NCBI GenBank assembly: GCA_902493385.1
Contig: CABUPO010000001.1
Span: 1-64,000, forward strand
Direction: 5' to 3'
Length of the DNA: 64,000 bases
Origin: an uncultured Lachnospiraceae bacterium
GTDB lineage: Bacteria > Bacillota > Clostridia > Lachnospirales > Lachnospiraceae
In this document: piece by piece, positions 61,204-64,000 of the stretch
Position numbering within the stretch: position 1 is the stretch's first letter
Layout: each line of letters begins with the position of its first letter
Notes under the pieces: generated by a model
What the model was told of the DNA's origin: nothing
The model's input: only the letters and a program-made list of their open reading frames with translations
Databases searched by the model: none
Translations under genes and position numbers: made by a program

Positions 61204-61926
61204 TTACTTCTGAAATACTAATATATACTCATGTGCAAGAAGTAGAAATTTATTGTTTTGTTTCTTCAAATAATCAGTAGAACGGCAATTATGCTGCTCT
61301 TTAATAATAATCTCCTTATTCACAAAACCTGCTTGTAAAAAGCATTCCATCATACGAAATCCTAACGGAATGACCTTTTCATATCTTCTTACATCTCCTA
61401 CCATAACAGCACACATTTTTCCTTTTTTCAAAACACGATATGCTTCCTTTGCCGCCTTTTTCATCTCATGTAAAAAAGCTTCCACACCTAACAGAGAAAT
61501 ATCCCCATCTATTCCTTTACTATACTCAATAATATTAGCATACGGTGGATGCGTACAAATAAAGTCAATTCGACTATCTTTGATAAAATGCAAATCCGTA
61601 GCATTTCCATTGCGTGTAAAAATTTTTGAATTTGTTTCACATTGGAATTGTAAATTTGTTTCAGAAATTGAAACAGATTTCGGATTGATGTCAACTCCTA
61701 CCGCATTGCGACCAAGTAGCTTTGCCTCTACTAAGGTTGTTCCACTACCCATAAATTGATCTAAGACCCAATCACCGGGATTAGAATAGCGAAGTATCAG
61801 ATTTCTTGGTACATATGGCGACCAATTCCCTCGATACTTTCCTGAGTGCGTTGCCCAACTTCCTCTGTTTGGAAAAGACCAAACTGTCGTTGGTTCCAGC
61901 TGAAAATTATTTGGTTGTAAACTTAT
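61204..61926 (-). CDS. Additional DNA methyltransferase with damaged or non-standard start
   Basis: The conserved part runs from LQPNNFQLEPTTVW (61920) to the stop. AdoMet motif DQFMGSGTTLVEAKLLGRN precedes catalytic CTHPPYANIIEYS, i.e. motif I before IV. GKYRGNWSPYVPRNLIL is typical of restriction-linked amino-methyltransferases. No normal start is in frame. ATG 61933, beside AAGGAGG, is one base out of frame and stops after eight codons, while removing one T from the TTT at 61919-61921 gives MAYK-LQPNNF and the full protein. In frame only ATA 61926 stands 8 bases from GGAGG; an internal ATG at 61752 would lose the N-terminal motif. I favour a frameshifted gene or a base-call error. Confidence 0.65.
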   Translation of the reverse strand: MSLQPNNFQLEPTTVWSFPNRGSWATHSGKYRGNWSPYVPRNLILRYSNPGDWVLDQFMGSGTTLVEAKLLGRNAVGVDINPKSVSISETNLQFQCETNSKIFTRNGNATDLHFIKDSRIDFICTHPPYANIIEYSKGIDGDISLLGVEAFLHEMKKAAKEAYRVLKKGKMCAVMVGDVRRYEKVIPLGFRMMECFLQAGFVNKEIIIKEQHNCRSTDYLKKQNNKFLLLAHEYILVFQK

Positions 61927-61948
61927 AAGCCATGCCTCCTTCTTATTC

Positions 61949-62137
61949 TCACTGATTCATATTTTGTAAAAAAGCAATAAAACTTTCTACCTGTATATAT
62001 TTGACCATTTCTTCATATATTCTTTTCTTATTTTCCACAGAAAGATTTGCAAAATCTCTTTGTACTTCCTGTCCTTTTCTAAATAATTCACCCATAAAAT
62101 GTTCATATTCCTTCTGTTCTTCTTGCACTGATTTCAT
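61949..62137 (-). CDS. Small hypothetical helical protein of the restriction island
   Basis: 62 residues from ATG 62137 (GGAGG 10 bases upstream). Strongly helical and charged (EEQKEYEHFMGELFRKGQEV, NKKRIYEEMVKYI). No recognised domain. Its stop lies 15 bases before the out-of-frame ATG of the methyltransferase, so it may be the coupled leader gene. The frame is open for about 25 more codons upstream without a good start. Confidence 0.5.
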   Translation of the reverse strand: MKSVQEEQKEYEHFMGELFRKGQEVQRDFANLSVENKKRIYEEMVKYIQVESFIAFLQNMNQ

Positions 62138-62206
62138 TTCACCTGAACCTCCCACCAATGATACTACCAAGTCTACATCAATCTTCTTAAAAAATCTACC
62201 CTTTAT

Positions 62207-62266
62207 TTCACAATAAGTGAATTTGTATACTATTCATCTCATGCGATAATATTCACAAATAGTGAA
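62207..62266. promoter_or_regulatory. Divergent promoter region with twin TTCAC-N5-GTGAA operators
   Basis: TTCAC-AATAA-GTGAA (62207-62221) and TTCAC-AAATA-GTGAA (62252-62266) are two inverted repeats with identical arms, centres 45 bases apart. Between them lies a plus-strand promoter TTGTAT (62223-62228), 16 bases, GATAAT (62245-62250). The second operator covers the start point and ends 12 bases before the XRE ATG; the first faces the methyltransferase arm. This fits control by the XRE protein encoded at 62279. Confidence 0.7.
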
Positions 62267-62278
62267 AGAGGTGTTTGT

Positions 62279-62515
62279 ATGTATTTTTATAATGATACCG
62301 ACCTATATCGTGTTATAGGTGCAAATATAAAATATTACAGAGAACAGGCAAAATTAACACAAGTACAACTTGCTGAACAGGCTAAAATCAGCATCAGCTA
62401 TCTCTCCAAAATCGAAGCAGCCGGATGTGATAAGAGTCTTTCTATATCTGTACTTAATCAGATTGCAAATGTACTTGGTGTTGAAATTAGTGAATTCTTT
62501 AAGGAGGTAGAATAA
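62279..62515 (+). CDS. XRE-family controller (C-protein-like) of the restriction island
   Basis: 78 residues, essentially one helix-turn-helix domain: IGANIKYYREQAKLTQVQLAEQ (about 13-34), SISYLSKIEAAG, VLGVEISEFFKEV. Size and place fit the C proteins that time expression of restriction genes. It is divergent from the methyltransferase arm, flanked by matching operators, and its stop is 1 base before the next start. Confidence 0.85.
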   Translation: MYFYNDTDLYRVIGANIKYYREQAKLTQVQLAEQAKISISYLSKIEAAGCDKSLSISVLNQIANVLGVEISEFFKEVE

Positions 62516-62516
62516 T

Positions 62517-63050
62517 ATGCCACGTTATGAACTCGATTTACACATTGATAATATTGGTTCTCGCAATGACATACGAATGAAAGTTGTGAACGAACTCGCT
62601 AAAGAGGAACCTGGATTAGGTAAAAACGATCTTGCTTCTCAATACACCTATTATGTAGAAACCTTAAATGATAATCGCAAAATATATCTAAGACGCCCGG
62701 CTTATCTACATAACGGTTTCGACTTTGTAGTTTGTGTGGCGGGCATAAACTTTAATCCTTCCGGTCGCCGACGTGATTATCCTACTCACGATGATATTCT
62801 TAATGACTTAAGAGAAAAATATCTCGAGGATCCTAAAAAATATGAATATTTGTTCGTGGCTTTATATGCAACATATGACTGTTCATATGTAGATCTTGAA
62901 CCGATAAATTCATTGCACTTCAAAACTGGTTTTCCATGTGATCTCCTGATAAAAACTTTAAAATGGTTATTTATTGAACAGGATATACGATATTGGAATT
63001 ATTCTGGCCGAGATATGCTTTGGAAAGGTATCTATAACATAAACCACTAA
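62517..63050 (+). CDS. Uncharacterised 177-residue protein linked to the controller
   Basis: Not recognised. GGAGG lies 8-9 bases before ATG 62517. The protein is soluble, rich in Asp, Tyr and Arg, with NDNRKIYLRRPAYLHNGFDF (about 51-70), NPSGRRRDYPTHDDIL (about 82-97) and an aromatic C-terminal part (LKWLFIEQDIRYWNYSGRDM). The Asp/Arg clusters could suit nucleic-acid binding but no nuclease motif is evident. It is co-transcribed with the XRE controller and ends in a strong terminator, so it belongs to the island; an immunity, accessory specificity or regulatory role is possible. Confidence 0.65.
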   Translation: MPRYELDLHIDNIGSRNDIRMKVVNELAKEEPGLGKNDLASQYTYYVETLNDNRKIYLRRPAYLHNGFDFVVCVAGINFNPSGRRRDYPTHDDILNDLREKYLEDPKKYEYLFVALYATYDCSYVDLEPINSLHFKTGFPCDLLIKTLKWLFIEQDIRYWNYSGRDMLWKGIYNINH

Positions 63051-63057
63051 TTTTAGT

Positions 63058-63107
63058 AAAAACAACCACAAAGGCATTACACTATATACCTCTATGGTTG
63101 TTTTTTT
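63058..63107 (+). terminator. Terminator of the controller operon
   Basis: AAAAACAACCA pairs with TGGTTGTTTTT across a long loop, with a seven-T run. Confidence 0.75.
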
Positions 63108-63164
63108 ATCGCTTCATTAACGTTTTGATATCTTGAAAAACCCTGAAATAAGGAATTTGTGTGT

Positions 63165-63198
63165 GATAGTGTTGCATATGTATTATACGGGGACTATC
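63165..63198. repeat. Inverted repeat related to the larger hairpin downstream
   Basis: GATAGT...ACTATC arms enclose GTTGCATATG. The left part, GATAGTGTTGCATAT, resembles GGTAGTGTTACATAC at 63304-63318, so two diverged copies of one palindromic unit may lie here. Confidence 0.35.
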
Positions 63199-63255
63199 CC
63201 AAATTGCTTAATTAAATAACCTCAAATAAAATATACAATTTCCTATCTCTTCGAG

Positions 63256-63362
63256 AGCGTTTGCAGAATAAGAAAAGCCCATAAATTTTTTGGGGTTATA
63301 CTTGGTAGTGTTACATACCTGTTGTATGCGTAACACTACCCACACAAACGCTGGGCTTTCTT
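63256..63362. other. Structured non-coding element with nested hairpin and possible pseudoknot
   Basis: GGTAGTGTTAC (63304-63314) pairs exactly with GTAACACTACC (63330-63340), continued by ATAC/GTAT. Outside it, AGCGTTTG (63256-63263) matches CAAACGCT (63345-63352), and AAAGCCCA (63274-63281) matches TGGGCTTT (63352-63359). The two outer helices cross, giving a pseudoknot or two alternative folds. On the minus strand it follows the toxin gene and ends in a T-rich stretch, so it may serve as that gene's terminator. With the repeat at 63165 it fills the otherwise empty gap 63108-63387. Confidence 0.5.
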
Positions 63363-63387
63363 TTACCTCTCAGCAAACACAGAACAT

Positions 63388-63771
63388 TTATAATAATTTT
63401 ATTATATCCTGCTCACTCCAATATTCATTAGGATAAATTGATAAATCATTTTTATGCTTACGAATAATTCTTTGTGGCGTATCTGTATTATCATACACAT
63501 GCATTATGTCACATATATCAAGTAATTTGTTGATATTATTAATGGATTTATAATATCTGTCTATAACCTTTGATTTTTCTACATCGTGCCCACCAGCAGC
63601 AACCCTTGATTTTATTCTTGCTATATTAATCTGAGGATCCATTCCAGTAGATGCAACTATATCATCAGCATTAGTATATTTACCAACCTTTTCAAAAAAA
63701 GTTGTTATTGTACTCTTTCCTGAACCATTAGGTCCTGCTAAGACAAGTACCATTGGCTTTCTATTCTGCAT
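63388..63771 (-). CDS. Zeta-toxin-like P-loop protein with internal deletion
   Basis: About 127 residues from ATG 63771 (GGAG 9 bases upstream). The P-loop VLAGPNGSGKST and TNADDI match zeta toxins (UDP-N-acetylglucosamine kinases), and the C-terminal part DPQINIARIKSRVAAGGHDV, IDRYYKSINNI and VYDNTD matches their later blocks. Between NADDI and DPQIN the usual 50-60 residues holding the E-T-x-S substrate motif are missing, in frame. The protein is therefore probably an inactive remnant, or a shortened variant. The start overlaps the small upstream gene. Confidence 0.75.
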   Translation of the reverse strand: MQNRKPMVLVLAGPNGSGKSTITTFFEKVGKYTNADDIVASTGMDPQINIARIKSRVAAGGHDVEKSKVIDRYYKSINNINKLLDICDIMHVYDNTDTPQRIIRKHKNDLSIYPNEYWSEQDIIKLL

Positions 63772-63991
63772 ATTTTCTGTCTCCATTTGCATATTCAATA
63801 TATGCAGCTTTCTTCTCTTTATCGTAACCTGCTATAGGTTTTTTACAAATTTTAGCCTTGTTTATCGCTGCCTTAACAGCTTCAACAGCCCGTCTATCCA
63901 TCTCACTATCAGATACACTGAGTATTTCTTTTTCTTCTTGACGAGATATAACTTTTATTACTCTTCCATTTTTTGTACTCACTGTTGTCAT
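63761..63991 (-). CDS. Small partner (antitoxin-like) of the zeta-type protein
   Basis: 76 residues if started at ATG 63991; another in-frame ATG lies at the very edge (64000), so the true start may be outside the window. Charged and helical (SDSEMDRRAVEAVKAAINKA) with a C-terminal IAGYDKEKKAAYIEYANGD that looks like a strand pair. Overlap with the zeta-like gene by 11 bases indicates coupled translation, the normal order for antitoxin before toxin. No family recognised with certainty. Confidence 0.6.
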   Translation of the reverse strand: MTTVSTKNGRVIKVISRQEEKEILSVSDSEMDRRAVEAVKAAINKAKICKKPIAGYDKEKKAAYIEYANGDRKYAE

Positions 63992-64000
63992 TAAAAACAT

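Noticed and set aside
1..64000. CRISPR arrays, insertion sequences, prophage genes and rRNA
   Set aside because: No regularly spaced direct repeats, transposase, integrase, phage structural genes or rRNA sequence were seen on either strand.

Overview
The window reads as a chromosomal segment of an anaerobic, AT-rich Firmicute of the class Clostridia, most likely Lachnospiraceae. This is inferred from strong GGAGG ribosome binding sites with frequent TTG starts, secreted proteins with lysine-rich Ig-like tails, a DUF4080 radical SAM protein, a LysM-GH18 enzyme of the spore-cortex type, Bce-type modules, ferredoxin-type aldo/keto reductase and plant-polysaccharide enzymes. No phage, plasmid or CRISPR signature is visible.

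Layout. 0-5.3 kb: two paralogous secreted carbohydrate-binding proteins. The first runs through an A9 tract into an out-of-frame CE1 esterase. 5.5-8.1 kb: an unusual locus with a 48-residue leader-like peptide, a membrane-anchored acidic protein, an XRE regulator, an HPr-kinase-like protein and a Ser-His S26 peptidase. 8.2-13.8 kb: two tRNA-Ser genes and an informational operon (YcxB-like, tsaE, tsaB, rimI, zinc-ribbon protein, rnz, tsaD, ispD). 13.9-19.8 kb: aldo/keto reductase, SEC-C protein, a lysoplasmalogenase-like/Lit-like membrane pair, GH39 xylosidase and an XRE membrane regulator. 19.9-30.8 kb: an almost unbroken minus-strand run of lipoprotein, MacA-like adaptor, MacB-type ATPase and permease, two two-component systems in series, and a BceAB transporter. 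30.9-35 kb: LysM-GH18, HAD phosphatase and an Ig-like surface protein.

35-42 kb: a close-packed run (HMA protein, P1B metal ATPase, CadC-like repressor, ABC exporter, MATE, fchA, folD) behind a consensus promoter with an ArsR-type palindrome. 42-50 kb: radical SAM protein, cysK, a Cu/Zn superoxide dismutase behind a 10-bp inverted repeat, and a large secreted GH59 enzyme divergent from an AraC regulator. 50-58.4 kb: a sulfonate-type ABC operon with a LacI regulator, AI-2E family permease, DUF305 protein, MATE and paaK. 58.6-63.1 kb: a defence island, comprising a complete DpnII-like GATC restriction-modification set (M, A, B), a further methyltransferase whose start appears broken, a small ORF, and a divergent XRE controller with an unknown 177-residue partner, with twin TTCAC-N5-GTGAA operators between the two arms. 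63.1-64 kb: a structured non-coding segment and an internally deleted zeta-like toxin with its small partner.

Working together: the secreted binding proteins, CE1 esterase, GH39 and GH59 point to hemicellulose and galactan use. The 20-31 kb block looks like a regulated envelope-stress and antimicrobial-peptide export station. The best candidates for something new are the peptide/kinase/peptidase locus at 5.5-8.1 kb, the frameshift-joined secreted esterase at the left end, and the restriction island with its unknown proteins and structured neighbour on the right. All function calls rest on reading motifs by eye; no database search was run.
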